From an uncultured Muribaculaceae bacterium (GTDB taxonomy: Bacteria; Bacteroidota; Bacteroidia; Bacteroidales; Muribaculaceae), in assembly GCA_947177435.1 (NCBI GenBank), contig CAMWUM010000129.1, forward strand, positions 1 to 6,014: a stretch of 6,014 nt of DNA. The letters are read 5' to 3'. The notes under the pieces are model-generated. The model worked only from the letters and a program-made list of their open reading frames with translations, searched no databases and had not been told where the DNA came from. The position numbers and the translations under genes are program-made. Of this stretch, positions 1-6,014 are shown in pieces; position 1 is the stretch's first letter, and every line of letters begins with the position of its first letter.

Positions 1-2680
1 CCTTGTCGGACTGACCGACGCGCAGGTGCTGGAAAGCCGGGAGAAACACGGCGCCAACATCCTCACTCCCCCCAAAAAGCAGAGCCTGCTGATGAAATTC
101 CTGGAGAAATTCTCCGACCCGCTGATCATCATCCTGCTCGTGGCCGGCGCGCTCTCCATCGGCATCTCCTGCTACGAATACTTCGTCACCGACCCCGGCA
201 ACATGGCCGTATTCTTCGAGCCACTCGGCATATTCATCGCCATACTCCTCGCCACCGGCCTGGCATTCATCTTCGAGCTCAAAGCCGACAAAGAATTCTC
301 GCTCCTCAACCAAGTCAACGACGACGAACCCGTCAAAGTGCTGCGCAACGGCAACACCGTCGAAATCCCCAAGAAAGACGTAGTGGTCGGCGACATCGTG
401 TACCTCAACCAGGGCGACGAAGTGCCCGCCGACGGCACCCTCATCGAAGCCGTCAACCTCACCCTCGACGAGTCGTCGCTCACCGGCGAGCCCGCCTGCG
501 CCAAAACCACTGACCCCGAGAAATTTGACAAAGACGCCACCTACCCCAGCAACCACGTGCTGCGCGGCACCAACGTGATGGAGGGCCACGGCATATTCCG
601 CGTCGACAAAGTCGGCGACGCCACCGAAAACGGCAAGGTGTTTGAAGAAGCGCAGATCGACAACAGCGGCAAGACCCCCCTCAACGAGCAGCTCGACCGC
701 CTGGGCAACCTCATCACCGTGGCCAGCTACGTCATCGCCGGCCTCATCGTCGTGGGGCGCGTAATTATGTACTTTACGCACAACGATATTGACAATTTCC
801 AGTGGGTCGAGTTCACGGGATACTTGTTAAAAACGGCCATGATCGCCGTGACGCTCGTGGTGGTGGCTGTGCCAGAGGGCCTGCCCATGGCCGTGACCCT
901 GAGCCTGGCGTACAGCATGCGCCGCATGCTGCAGACCAACAACCTGGTGCGCAAGATGCACGCCTGCGAGACCATGGGCGCCACCTCGGTGATATGCACC
1001 GACAAGACAGGCACCCTGACCCAGAACCAAATGCAGATATACAAGACCAACTTCTACGGCCTCGGCTCCGACCAGAAGCTGGGTGACGACCTGCAAAGCA
1101 AAATCATCGAGGAGGGCATCGCCGTCAACTCCACCGCCACCCTCGACCTCTCGGGCGACAAGCCCAAGGCCATCGGCAACCCCACCGAGGGCGCCCTGCT
1201 GCTCTGGCTCAAAGCCAACGGCATCGACTACCAAGAACTCAAGGACAAGGCAGAGCGCCTGGCCGAGATACCGTTCTCGACCGAGCGCAAGTACATGGCC
1301 ACCATCGTGCGCTCTTCCGTGACCGGCCGCCCTGTGCTCTACGTCAAGGGCGCCCCCGAAATCGTCTACGGCCTGTGCAAGCGCCATGAGGGCGGCGTCA
1401 CCAAGCAGCAGGTGGACGAGCAGCTGCTCGCCTACCAGAACCAGGCCATGCGCACCCTCGGATTCGCATACCAGGAGCTCGACTCGGCCGACGGAGTAAT
1501 CGACGGCAACAAGCTCAACGCCACCGATCTCGACTTCCTCGGCATCGTGGCCATCTCCGATCCCGTGCGTGCCGATGTGCCCGACGCCGTGCGCGAGGTG
1601 CTCGACGCAGGCATCGCCGTCAAGATCGTCACCGGCGACACCCCCGGCACCGCCAAGGAGATCGGACGCCAGGTGGGCCTATGGAAGGACACCGACACCG
1701 ACCGCAACATCATCACCGGCCCCGAGTTCGCCGCCCTGAGCGACAAGGAACTCGAAGACCGCATCCTCGACCTTAAGATAATATCGCGCGCGCGTCCGTC
1801 TGACAAAAAGCGCCTGGTCGAGACCCTGCAAAAGAAGGGCCAGGTCGTGGCCGTAACCGGCGACGGCACCAACGACGCACCCGCCCTCAACGCAGCCCAC
1901 GTGGGCCTGTCGATGGGCGACGGCACCTCGGTGGCCAAGGAGGCCAGCGACATCACCATCGTCGACAACTCGTTCTCGTCAATAGGCCGCGCCGTGATGT
2001 GGGGCCGCTCGCTCTACCAGAACATCCAGCGCTTCATCCTCTTCCAGCTCACCGTCAACGTGGCCGCATGCCTCATCGTGCTCGCCGGCGCCTTCATGGG
2101 CACCGAGTCGCCCCTCACCGTCACCCAGATGCTGTGGGTCAACCTCATAATGGACACGTTCGCAGCCATGGCCCTGGCCTCGCTGCCGCCGTCGCACTCC
2201 GTGATGCGCGACAAGCCCCGCGACCGCAACGCCTTCATCATCAACGGCCCGATGTACCAGGGCATCCTGGGCGTGGGCCTGGCCTTCTTCATCATCCTGC
2301 TGGGCCTGCTGTGGGTGTTCGAAAACTTTGACATACAGAGCATGAGCGCACTGTTCGACCCCGCCTCTTACCATGCCAAGGTGCCCGGACTCACCGACTA
2401 CGAACTGAGCATGTTCTTCACCATCTTCGTGTTCCTGCAGTTCTGGAATATGTTCAACGCCCGCGCCTTCGAGACCGGCCGCTCAGCCTTCCACCTCAAG
2501 AATTGCGGCGGCTTCATCGCCATCGCCGCAGCCATTCTCGTGGGCCAGGTGGTGATCGTCACCATCGGCGGCGAATTCTTCAACGTCACCGCCCTTCGCC
2601 TTGCCGACTGGGCCTGGATCATCGGATCCACCAGCCTCGTGCTCTGGATTGGCGAACTCGTCCGCCTCTTCAAGCGCTAG
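1..2680 (+). CDS. Calcium-translocating P-type ATPase, PMCA (IIB) type, 5' partial
   Basis: This membrane pump hydrolyses ATP to export Ca2+ from the cytoplasm. Residues are counted from the GTG at 26. The frame is open to the window edge, and the eight codons before that GTG read LVGLTDAQ, a conserved family N-terminus, so the true start lies upstream. Ten membrane segments are visible: M1 about 32-49, M2 66-85, M3 227-250, M4 265-300, M5 670-690, M6 698-722, M7 746-766, M8 794-815, M9 828-849, M10 862-880. The A-domain loop is TGEP at 153-156, against the usual TGES, with the essential Glu kept. M4 has PEGLP at 283-287. The phosphorylated Asp is D326 in DKTGTLT, KGAPE is at 441-445, TGD at 536-538, and the hinge TGDGTND at 611-617. 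M6 has N706 and D710 in NLIMD, and M5 has no SERCA-type Glu, which is the PMCA one-site pattern. There is no C-terminal calmodulin-binding extension. Substrate is inferred from family; transport of another cation cannot be excluded. Confidence 0.95.
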   Translation, partial: LVGLTDAQVLESREKHGANILTPPKKQSLLMKFLEKFSDPLIIILLVAGALSIGISCYEYFVTDPGNMAVFFEPLGIFIAILLATGLAFIFELKADKEFSLLNQVNDDEPVKVLRNGNTVEIPKKDVVVGDIVYLNQGDEVPADGTLIEAVNLTLDESSLTGEPACAKTTDPEKFDKDATYPSNHVLRGTNVMEGHGIFRVDKVGDATENGKVFEEAQIDNSGKTPLNEQLDRLGNLITVASYVIAGLIVVGRVIMYFTHNDIDNFQWVEFTGYLLKTAMIAVTLVVVAVPEGLPMAVTLSLAYSMRRMLQTNNLVRKMHACETMGATSVICTDKTGTLTQNQMQIYKTNFYGLGSDQKLGDDLQSKIIEEGIAVNSTATLDLSGDKPKAIGNPTEGALLLWLKANGIDYQELKDKAERLAEIPFSTERKYMATIVRSSVTGRPVLYVKGAPEIVYGLCKRHEGGVTKQQVDEQLLAYQNQAMRTLGFAYQELDSADGVIDGNKLNATDLDFLGIVAISDPVRADVPDAVREVLDAGIAVKIVTGDTPGTAKEIGRQVGLWKDTDTDRNIITGPEFAALSDKELEDRILDLKIISRARPSDKKRLVETLQKKGQVVAVTGDGTNDAPALNAAHVGLSMGDGTSVAKEASDITIVDNSFSSIGRAVMWGRSLYQNIQRFILFQLTVNVAACLIVLAGAFMGTESPLTVTQMLWVNLIMDTFAAMALASLPPSHSVMRDKPRDRNAFIINGPMYQGILGVGLAFFIILLGLLWVFENFDIQSMSALFDPASYHAKVPGLTDYELSMFFTIFVFLQFWNMFNARAFETGRSAFHLKNCGGFIAIAAAILVGQVVIVTIGGEFFNVTALRLADWAWIIGSTSLVLWIGELVRLFKR

Positions 2681-2684
2681 ATTA

Positions 2685-2717
2685 GTAGGGTCGCACGGCT
2701 CGTGCGACCGTTCGTAA
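2685..2717 (+). repeat. REP-like palindromic element, copy 1
   Basis: GTAG (2685-2688) directly precedes a perfect 9-bp stem, GGTCGCACG (2689-2697) with CGTGCGACC (2701-2709), closed by the loop GCT. It is followed by GTTCGTAA to 2717. A GTAG tetranucleotide immediately 5' of a short GC-rich hairpin is the architecture of REP elements processed by REP-associated tyrosine transposases (RAYTs). It begins 4 bp after the stop codon of the calcium pump. The structure is seen directly; the RAYT link is inferred, since no RAYT gene lies in the window. Confidence 0.7.
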
Positions 2718-2735
2718 CCCACTGATTACAAATGT

Positions 2736-2767
2736 TTACGAGGGACGCACGAACCGTGCGTCCCTAC
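2736..2767 (-). repeat. REP-like palindromic element, copy 2 (inverted)
   Basis: On the minus strand this copy reads GTAG (2767-2764), then stem GGACGCACG, loop GTT and CGTGCGTCC (2763-2743), then CTCGTAA to 2736. It matches copy 1 closely. The T:A pair in the stem of copy 1 is A:T here, a compensatory change that keeps the stem perfect, and the loop differs by one base. The two copies face each other across an 18-bp spacer (2718-2735), as in a BIME-type REP pair. On the plus strand the hairpin can extend to 11 bp (2741-2751 with 2755-2765). Confidence 0.7.
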
Positions 2768-2774
2768 TTTTATC
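2741..2774 (+). terminator. Possible terminator of the calcium pump gene (REP copy 2 hairpin)
   Basis: On the plus strand an 11-bp perfect GC-rich stem with the loop AAC (2741-2765) is followed by ACTTTTAT. The T-run is short, so this is a weak intrinsic terminator at best. Because the flanking genes converge, the two REP hairpins may together stop transcripts from both sides. On the minus strand neither hairpin is followed by a T-tract. Confidence 0.4.
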
Positions 2775-2781
2775 CCCATTT

Positions 2782-4086
2782 TTAGTTGATACGGCAGATG
2801 AGGTGGTTTTGGGTGCTCATGTCGGCGGTGAGCTGGCGGTGGTATTCCTCGTAGTCGGCGATGGGGCGGCGAGCCACTCCGCTCTCGGCGGCGGCGCGGG
2901 CCACGGCAGGCGCTACAAAGAAAAGCAACCTGGGGTCCAGAGGCTTGGGCAGGATGTAGTCGCGGCCGAAGGTCATGCCCTCGATGCCGTAAGCCTTCTC
3001 CACCTTTTCAGGCACGGGCTGCTTGGCGAGCTCGGCGATGGCGTGCACGGCGGCAAGCTTCATCGGCTCGTTGATGTCGGTGGCGCCGCAGTCGAGCGCC
3101 CCACGGAAGATATAGGGGAAGCCAAGCACGTTGTTGACCTGGTTGGGATAGTCGCTGCGGCCCGTGGCCACGATGGCGTCGGGGCGAGCGGCCACGGCTT
3201 CGTCGTATGTGATTTCCGGGTCGGGGTTGGCCAGGGCGAAGATGACGGGGCGCGGGGCCATGGTAGCCACCATCTCCTTGGTGAGCACGCCGCCCACCGA
3301 CAGGCCGAGGAACACGTCGGCGTCGCGCACGGCCTCGGCCAGCGTAGACACGGGGCGGTCGGTGGCGAATTCGGCCTTCTGCGGGCTCAGGCCCTGGCGC
3401 GCGGAGGAAATTACGCCCTTGCTGTCACACATCACCACGTTCTCACGCTTGACGCCCAGCGCCACGAACAGGCGGGCGCACATGATGGCGGCCGCTCCGG
3501 CGCCGTTGACCACCAGGCGGATGTCGCCGATGCTCTTGCCCTGGATTTCGAGGGCATTGAGCAGGCCGGCGCCGGCGATGATGGCCGTGCCGTGCTGGTC
3601 GTCGTGCATCACGGGGATGTCGGTTTCATTTTTGAGGCGCTCCTCGATGCGGAAGCATTCAGGAGCCTTGATATCCTCGAGGTTGACGCCTCCGAAAGTC
3701 GGAGTCAGCGCCTTTACTATCTCTACAAATTTGTCGGGATCCTTCTCGTCCACCTCGATGTCGAAGCAGTCGAGCCCGGCATATATCTTGAACAGCAGCG
3801 CCTTGCCCTCCATCACCGGTTTGGAGGCCTGCGCGCCGATATTGCCCAGGCCGAGCACGGCGGTGCCGTTGGAGATGACGGCCACGAGGTTGCGCTTGTT
3901 GGTGTATCTGTATGCGTCCTCGGGGTTCTTTTCAATCTCGAGGCAAGGATAGGCCACGCCCGGCGAATAGGCCAGGCCGAGGTCGCGCTGTGAAAAATAT
4001 GGCTTGGTGGGCACCACCTCGGTCTTGCCGGGGCGGGGATACTCATGGTAATCGAGATCAGCTTGCTTAGTAATAGGCTTTGACAT
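2782..4086 (-). CDS. maeB: Malic enzyme, MaeB family, short form without phosphotransacetylase-like domain
   Basis: This cytoplasmic enzyme oxidatively decarboxylates malate to pyruvate and supplies NAD(P)H. The 434-residue product holds the full catalytic unit. The N-terminal malic domain has the catalytic Tyr in AYSPGVA (Y40), [12 protein letters not shown] (73-84), the catalytic Lys in EGKALLFK (K95), metal ligands E137 and D138 in NLEDIKAPE, and the HDDQHGT block (161-167). The NAD(P)-binding domain follows with NGAGAAA (194-200), CDSKG (220-224), ALANPDPEI (284-292) and [11 protein letters not shown] (309-319). NAD versus NADP preference cannot be decided from these motifs. Hybrid MaeB proteins of Gram-negative bacteria are about 760 residues, with a C-terminal PTA-like domain. 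Here the protein ends in the linker after the ADYEEY segment, with no PTA remnant before the REP pair. Stand-alone malic enzymes of about 400 residues do exist, so it should be active. The ATG at 4086 is preceded by an A-rich leader, usual for this phylum. It converges with the calcium pump gene. Confidence 0.93.
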   Translation of the reverse strand: MSKPITKQADLDYHEYPRPGKTEVVPTKPYFSQRDLGLAYSPGVAYPCLEIEKNPEDAYRYTNKRNLVAVISNGTAVLGLGNIGAQASKPVMEGKALLFKIYAGLDCFDIEVDEKDPDKFVEIVKALTPTFGGVNLEDIKAPECFRIEERLKNETDIPVMHDDQHGTAIIAGAGLLNALEIQGKSIGDIRLVVNGAGAAAIMCARLFVALGVKRENVVMCDSKGVISSARQGLSPQKAEFATDRPVSTLAEAVRDADVFLGLSVGGVLTKEMVATMAPRPVIFALANPDPEITYDEAVAARPDAIVATGRSDYPNQVNNVLGFPYIFRGALDCGATDINEPMKLAAVHAIAELAKQPVPEKVEKAYGIEGMTFGRDYILPKPLDPRLLFFVAPAVARAAAESGVARRPIADYEEYHRQLTADMSTQNHLICRIN

Positions 4087-4182
4087 AATTCTTCTTTTTT
4101 TCTTAATACAACGCCAATCCCCACCCGTTTGTTTGTTATAGACCGGTTTTGCCTTTTTTAAGGAATTTTGTTGGGATATTAT

Positions 4183-4213
4183 TTTGAAACGGACGAAAAT
4201 GGCTGTATCTTTG
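4183..4213 (+). promoter_or_regulatory. Bacteroidota-type promoter P1
   Basis: A -33 box TTTG (4183-4186) is followed by 19 bp and a perfect -7 box TATCTTTG (4206-4213), matching the Bacteroidota primary-sigma consensus TTTG-N19-21-TAnnTTTG. Transcription would start near 4220, about 250 nt before the greA start codon. It could serve greA as a distal promoter, or a short RNA ending at the hairpin at 4273-4304. Confidence 0.6.
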
Positions 4214-4272
4214 TGGTATCTAAATTAACCCGCAATTGTTAGACAGAAATATATTTGAATTTTGGTTATGAG

Positions 4273-4304
4273 GGAGGTGCGTTGCTGTGAAGCAGCGCAC
4301 TTTC
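4273..4304 (+). other. Strong hairpin between promoters P1 and P2
   Basis: GTGCGTTGCT (4277-4286) pairs with AGCAGCGCAC (4291-4300), 10 bp with one G-U pair, closed by GTGA, a GNRA-type tetraloop in RNA. Allowing wobble pairs, the stem extends outward by four more pairs to 4273 and 4304. No good T-tract follows (TTTCGTTG), so it is a poor classical terminator. It lies about 55 nt downstream of the expected P1 start and could be the 3' end of a short RNA, a processing site or a structural leader element. Confidence 0.5.
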
Positions 4305-4335
4305 GTTGTGTATCGGCAAACTTTTGCCCAAAATG

Positions 4336-4367
4336 TTTGGTGGATACGGAAAAAAGAGGTAACTTTG
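4336..4367 (+). promoter_or_regulatory. Bacteroidota-type promoter P2 for the greA operon
   Basis: A -33 box TTTG (4336-4339), a 20-bp spacer and a perfect -7 box TAACTTTG (4360-4367) fit the Bacteroidota consensus. The predicted start near 4374 gives greA a leader of roughly 100 nt. This is the closer of two tandem promoters and the more likely main promoter for greA, the HIT gene and the lipoprotein gene. Confidence 0.7.
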
Positions 4368-4397
4368 CGGCATAGAAAATATCAGCTTTCGCTTAGG

Positions 4398-4434
4398 GTC
4401 TCGCAGCCATCAGGCAGCGATGACTTTTCTTTTT
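4398..4434 (+). terminator. Terminator-like hairpin in the greA leader (possible attenuator)
   Basis: GTCTCGCAGCC (4398-4408) pairs with GGCAGCGATGAC (4413-4424) around the loop ATCA. There is one A-A mismatch inside the stem and one bulged T, leaving 10 base pairs. The hairpin is followed at once by TTTTCTTTTT (4425-4434). Hairpin plus U-tract between promoter P2 and the greA ATG at 4472 is an intrinsic-terminator layout. Termination there would release an RNA of about 55-60 nt. It may be leaky, since the stem is imperfect and the T-tract is interrupted by C. Confidence 0.55.
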
Positions 4435-4471
4435 ATTGTATTAACTCTAAACCTCATAACACCCCACTGCC

Positions 4472-4942
4472 ATGGCAATTACCTACATGACACGCGAAGG
4501 ATACAAGCGCAAAATGGACGAAATCGCTTACCTCGAATCCGTAAAGCGCCCCGAAATATCTCGCGCCATCGCCGAAGCGCGCGACAAAGGCGACCTCTCT
4601 GAGAATGCCGAATACGACGCCGCCAAGGAGGCGCAGGGCATGCTCGAAATGAAAATCGCCCAACTCAAGGACATCGTGGCCAACGCCCGCATCATCGACG
4701 AAAGCAAACTCAACAGCGACGAGGTGCAGATACTCAACAAGGTCAAAATAAAGAACGTAAAGAACGGCGCCACAATGGAGTACACCATCGTGGCTGACTC
4801 CGAGGCCAACCTCAAGGAGAAGAAGATCGCCTCGTCAACCCCCGTGGCCCAGGGCCTGCTCGGCCACAAGGTGGGCGACGTCGTGGACATCCGCGTGCCC
4901 AACGGCCTGATGAAATTTGAAATCCTCGAAATCAGCTTCTAA
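4472..4942 (+). CDS. greA: Transcription elongation factor GreA
   Basis: GreA enters the RNA polymerase secondary channel and stimulates cleavage of backtracked RNA, rescuing paused complexes. The 156-residue product has the usual family length. The N-terminal coiled coil (about 8-75) carries the signature ARDKGDLSENAEYDAAKE (36-53). D41 and E44, the acidic tip residues that coordinate catalytic Mg2+, sit at exactly the E. coli positions. The C-terminal FKBP-like domain (about 80-156) contains the conserved SSTPVAQGLLGHKVGD block (121-136). The ATG at 4472 gives the canonical N-terminus (MAITYMTREG). There is no Shine-Dalgarno sequence before it, as is common in Bacteroidota. It is the first gene of an operon with the HIT protein 12 bp downstream. 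Two promoters and a leader hairpin upstream suggest regulated expression. Confidence 0.97.
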   Translation: MAITYMTREGYKRKMDEIAYLESVKRPEISRAIAEARDKGDLSENAEYDAAKEAQGMLEMKIAQLKDIVANARIIDESKLNSDEVQILNKVKIKNVKNGATMEYTIVADSEANLKEKKIASSTPVAQGLLGHKVGDVVDIRVPNGLMKFEILEISF

Positions 4943-4954
4943 CCCCCGACCCTC

Positions 4955-5347
4955 ATGGCTTCAATATTTTCGCGCATCGCCGCCGGCGAAATACCGTCGT
5001 ACAAGGTGGCCGAGGACGACCGCCACTACGCCTTTCTCGACATCAACCCCGTGCAGCCGGGCCACACGCTCGTCATCCCCAAGCGTGAGGTCGACTACAT
5101 CTACGACCTGCCCGACGACGAACTGGCCGACCTGCACCTCTTCGCCAAGCGTGTAGCCGTTGGCATGCGCAAGGCACTGGGCTGCAAAAAGGTAGGCGTG
5201 GCCGTGATTGGCCTCGAAGTGCCCCACGCCCACATCCACCTCATCCCCATCAACAGCGAGGCCGACATGCGCTTCGACCGCGAGCGCGCCCAGCTTACCC
5301 CCGAGCAGATGCAAGTCATAGCCAACTCAATAGCCGAGCAGATATGA
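4955..5347 (+). CDS. HIT-family (Hint-like) nucleotide hydrolase
   Basis: HIT proteins of the Hint branch are small cytoplasmic enzymes that hydrolyse nucleoside phosphoramidates and related adenylated substrates through a His nucleophile. The 130-residue product has the family start (SIFSRIAAGEIPSYKV), the DINPVQPGHTLVIPK strand-loop (29-43) and the catalytic triad motif HAHIHLIP (91-98). By analogy with Hint1, the middle His, H93, is the nucleophile. Before the motif, the AGQ seen in many Hint proteins is replaced by GLE (86-88); the effect is unknown. The C-terminal part (about 100-130) is the usual tail. The gene follows greA by 12 bp, and its TGA overlaps the ATG of the lipoprotein gene, so the three are probably co-transcribed. 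The true substrate cannot be read from the sequence. Confidence 0.93.
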   Translation: MASIFSRIAAGEIPSYKVAEDDRHYAFLDINPVQPGHTLVIPKREVDYIYDLPDDELADLHLFAKRVAVGMRKALGCKKVGVAVIGLEVPHAHIHLIPINSEADMRFDRERAQLTPEQMQVIANSIAEQI

Positions 5348-6014
5348 AAAAGTCAGCATACATCGCCGCGGCTGCCTGCGCCTTAGGCCTGGCCGTCCTG
5401 TCATCCTGCTCCTCCCCCGCCGCCTACACTGTAGAGGGTGAAGTGGCCGGCGCAGAACCGGGCCAGAAGGTGGCTGTCGAGCAGTTCAACGGACTGCAAT
5501 GGCTCGCCCTCGACTCGGTCAAGATCGGCAAGGACTCGCAGTTCAAGTACGAGGGTGCCGACTCGGTGGCCGCGTTCGAGATCCTGCGCCTTGGCTACAA
5601 CGGCCAGAGCATATACTTCCCCGTCACACAAGGCTCCACCATATCCATCAGCGCCAACGCCGCCGACTTCGCCGGCGCCTACGAAATGGGCGGCACGCCC
5701 TCGGCACAGTCCATGATGCTGGCCGACAAGCTTATCAATGCCAGCATCGCCCAGCAAGGCGCCGAGGCAACCCTGGCCGACGAGCAACTCAAGCGCCAGA
5801 TTGTCACCGACTACATCCTAACAGACTCGATCGGAGCCGTGGCCTATTACCTCATACGCAAGACCTGCGCCGGCAAGCCCCTCTTCAGCCCGGCTAACCG
5901 CCGCGACGTGATGACTATGGGAGCCGTGGCCACCAAACTCACCCAAATTTACCCCACCGACGCCAGAGCATTGCAACTTGCCGCCGACTATATGGCAGCA
6001 CGCCAGGCCCTGGG
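5344..6014 (+). CDS. Lipoprotein with DUF4369-like N-terminal domain, 3' partial
   Basis: The frame runs open from ATG 5344 to the window edge (223 complete codons). It starts MKKSAYIAAAACALGLAVLS and has a lipobox LSSC with the lipidated Cys at position 22, a clear type II signal peptide. No acidic cluster follows the Cys (CSSPAAYT), so the Bacteroidota surface-export signal seems absent and the protein probably faces the periplasm. Residues about 28-105 (YTVEGEVAG, then LDSVKIGKDSQFKYEG) have the beta-rich pattern of DUF4369. That domain often precedes a TlpA/AhpC-type thioredoxin domain in Bacteroidota. Residues about 120-223 are helical and otherwise unremarkable; any CxxC thioredoxin site would lie beyond the window. 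The start codon overlaps the HIT stop as ATGA, indicating translational coupling. Lipoprotein status is firm, the DUF4369 assignment moderate, and redox function only inferred. Confidence 0.82.
   Translation, partial: MKKSAYIAAAACALGLAVLSSCSSPAAYTVEGEVAGAEPGQKVAVEQFNGLQWLALDSVKIGKDSQFKYEGADSVAAFEILRLGYNGQSIYFPVTQGSTISISANAADFAGAYEMGGTPSAQSMMLADKLINASIAQQGAEATLADEQLKRQIVTDYILTDSIGAVAYYLIRKTCAGKPLFSPANRRDVMTMGAVATKLTQIYPTDARALQLAADYMAARQAL

Noticed and set aside
26..28. GTG as the start codon of the calcium pump
   Set aside because: The frame stays open to the window edge and the preceding codons (GLTDAQ) match the conserved family N-terminus, so the gene begins upstream.
827..1387. Minus-strand open frame (186 codons) inside the calcium pump gene
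   Set aside because: It overlaps the PEGLP and DKTGT region of a well-supported gene, and its composition is that of an antisense shadow.
3164..3952. Second plus-strand open frame (262 codons) opposite the malic enzyme
   Set aside because: Ser/Arg/Pro-rich composition with no recognisable domain; another shadow of the minus-strand gene.
2803..3993. Long open frame (396 codons) on the plus strand opposite the malic enzyme
   Set aside because: Its translation is low-complexity Gly/Ala/His/Val-rich text typical of the antisense shadow of a GC-rich gene, while the minus frame has clear malic enzyme motifs throughout.
4250..4257. TATATTTG, a third match to the -7 box upstream of greA
   Set aside because: No TTTG lies 19-21 bp upstream; in this AT-rich stretch a lone -7 match is likely by chance.
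4087..4270. A minus-strand promoter for the malic enzyme gene
   Set aside because: One must exist, but no TAnnTTTG with a properly spaced TTTG is visible on the minus strand, so I do not mark a site.
4287..4490. Small plus-strand open frame (67 codons) before greA
   Set aside because: It starts with GTG inside the hairpin loop, covers promoter P2 and the leader terminator, overlaps the greA start in another frame and resembles no known protein.
5438..5897. Two plus-strand open frames (5438-5716 and 5499-5897) inside the lipoprotein gene
   Set aside because: They are Arg/Pro/Ser-rich shadows; the frame from ATG 5344 has a signal peptide, a lipobox and a sensible fold, and is open to the window end.

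Overview
The window looks like a chromosomal segment of a high-GC member of the Bacteroidales. The family is not certain; Muribaculaceae-like is my best guess. Four things point this way. The intergenic region upstream of greA carries two matches to the Bacteroidota promoter consensus (TTTG, 19-20 bp, TAnnTTTG). Translation starts lack clear Shine-Dalgarno sequences. The last gene encodes a lipoprotein with a DUF4369-like N-terminus. The protein sequences resemble Bacteroidales homologues. Coding DNA is GC-rich, whereas the 385-bp gap at 4087-4471 is AT-rich.

Layout. Positions 1-2680 (+) hold a P-type calcium pump of the plasma-membrane (PMCA, IIB) type, missing only its extreme N-terminus. 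It faces a convergent malic enzyme gene (2782-4086, minus). The 101 bp between them are almost entirely filled by two inverted copies of a REP-like element: GTAG, then a perfect 9-bp palindrome with a 3-nt loop. The malic enzyme is a short form. It has the whole malic/NAD(P) catalytic unit but stops where hybrid MaeB enzymes would enter their phosphotransacetylase-like C-terminal domain, and its stop codon lies 14 bp from the REP pair.

Positions 4087-4471 have no gene. They hold a promoter (P1, 4183-4213), a strong hairpin (4273-4304), a second promoter (P2, 4336-4367), and a terminator-like hairpin with a T-tract (4398-4434) just before greA. From 4472 on there is a tight + strand operon: greA (transcript cleavage factor), a HIT-family nucleotide hydrolase 12 bp downstream, and a lipoprotein whose ATG overlaps the HIT stop codon by 4 bp. 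The lipoprotein runs off the window end.

How they fit together. The pump and malic enzyme are housekeeping ion-export and carbon/NADPH functions that share only a terminator region. The greA operon appears to be controlled by tandem promoters and possibly by premature termination in the leader. That arrangement resembles in outline the GraL leader RNAs of Escherichia coli greA. The two most notable signals are this leader and the RAYT-style REP pair beside a domain-shortened malic enzyme. I see no mobile element gene, CRISPR array, tRNA or rRNA.
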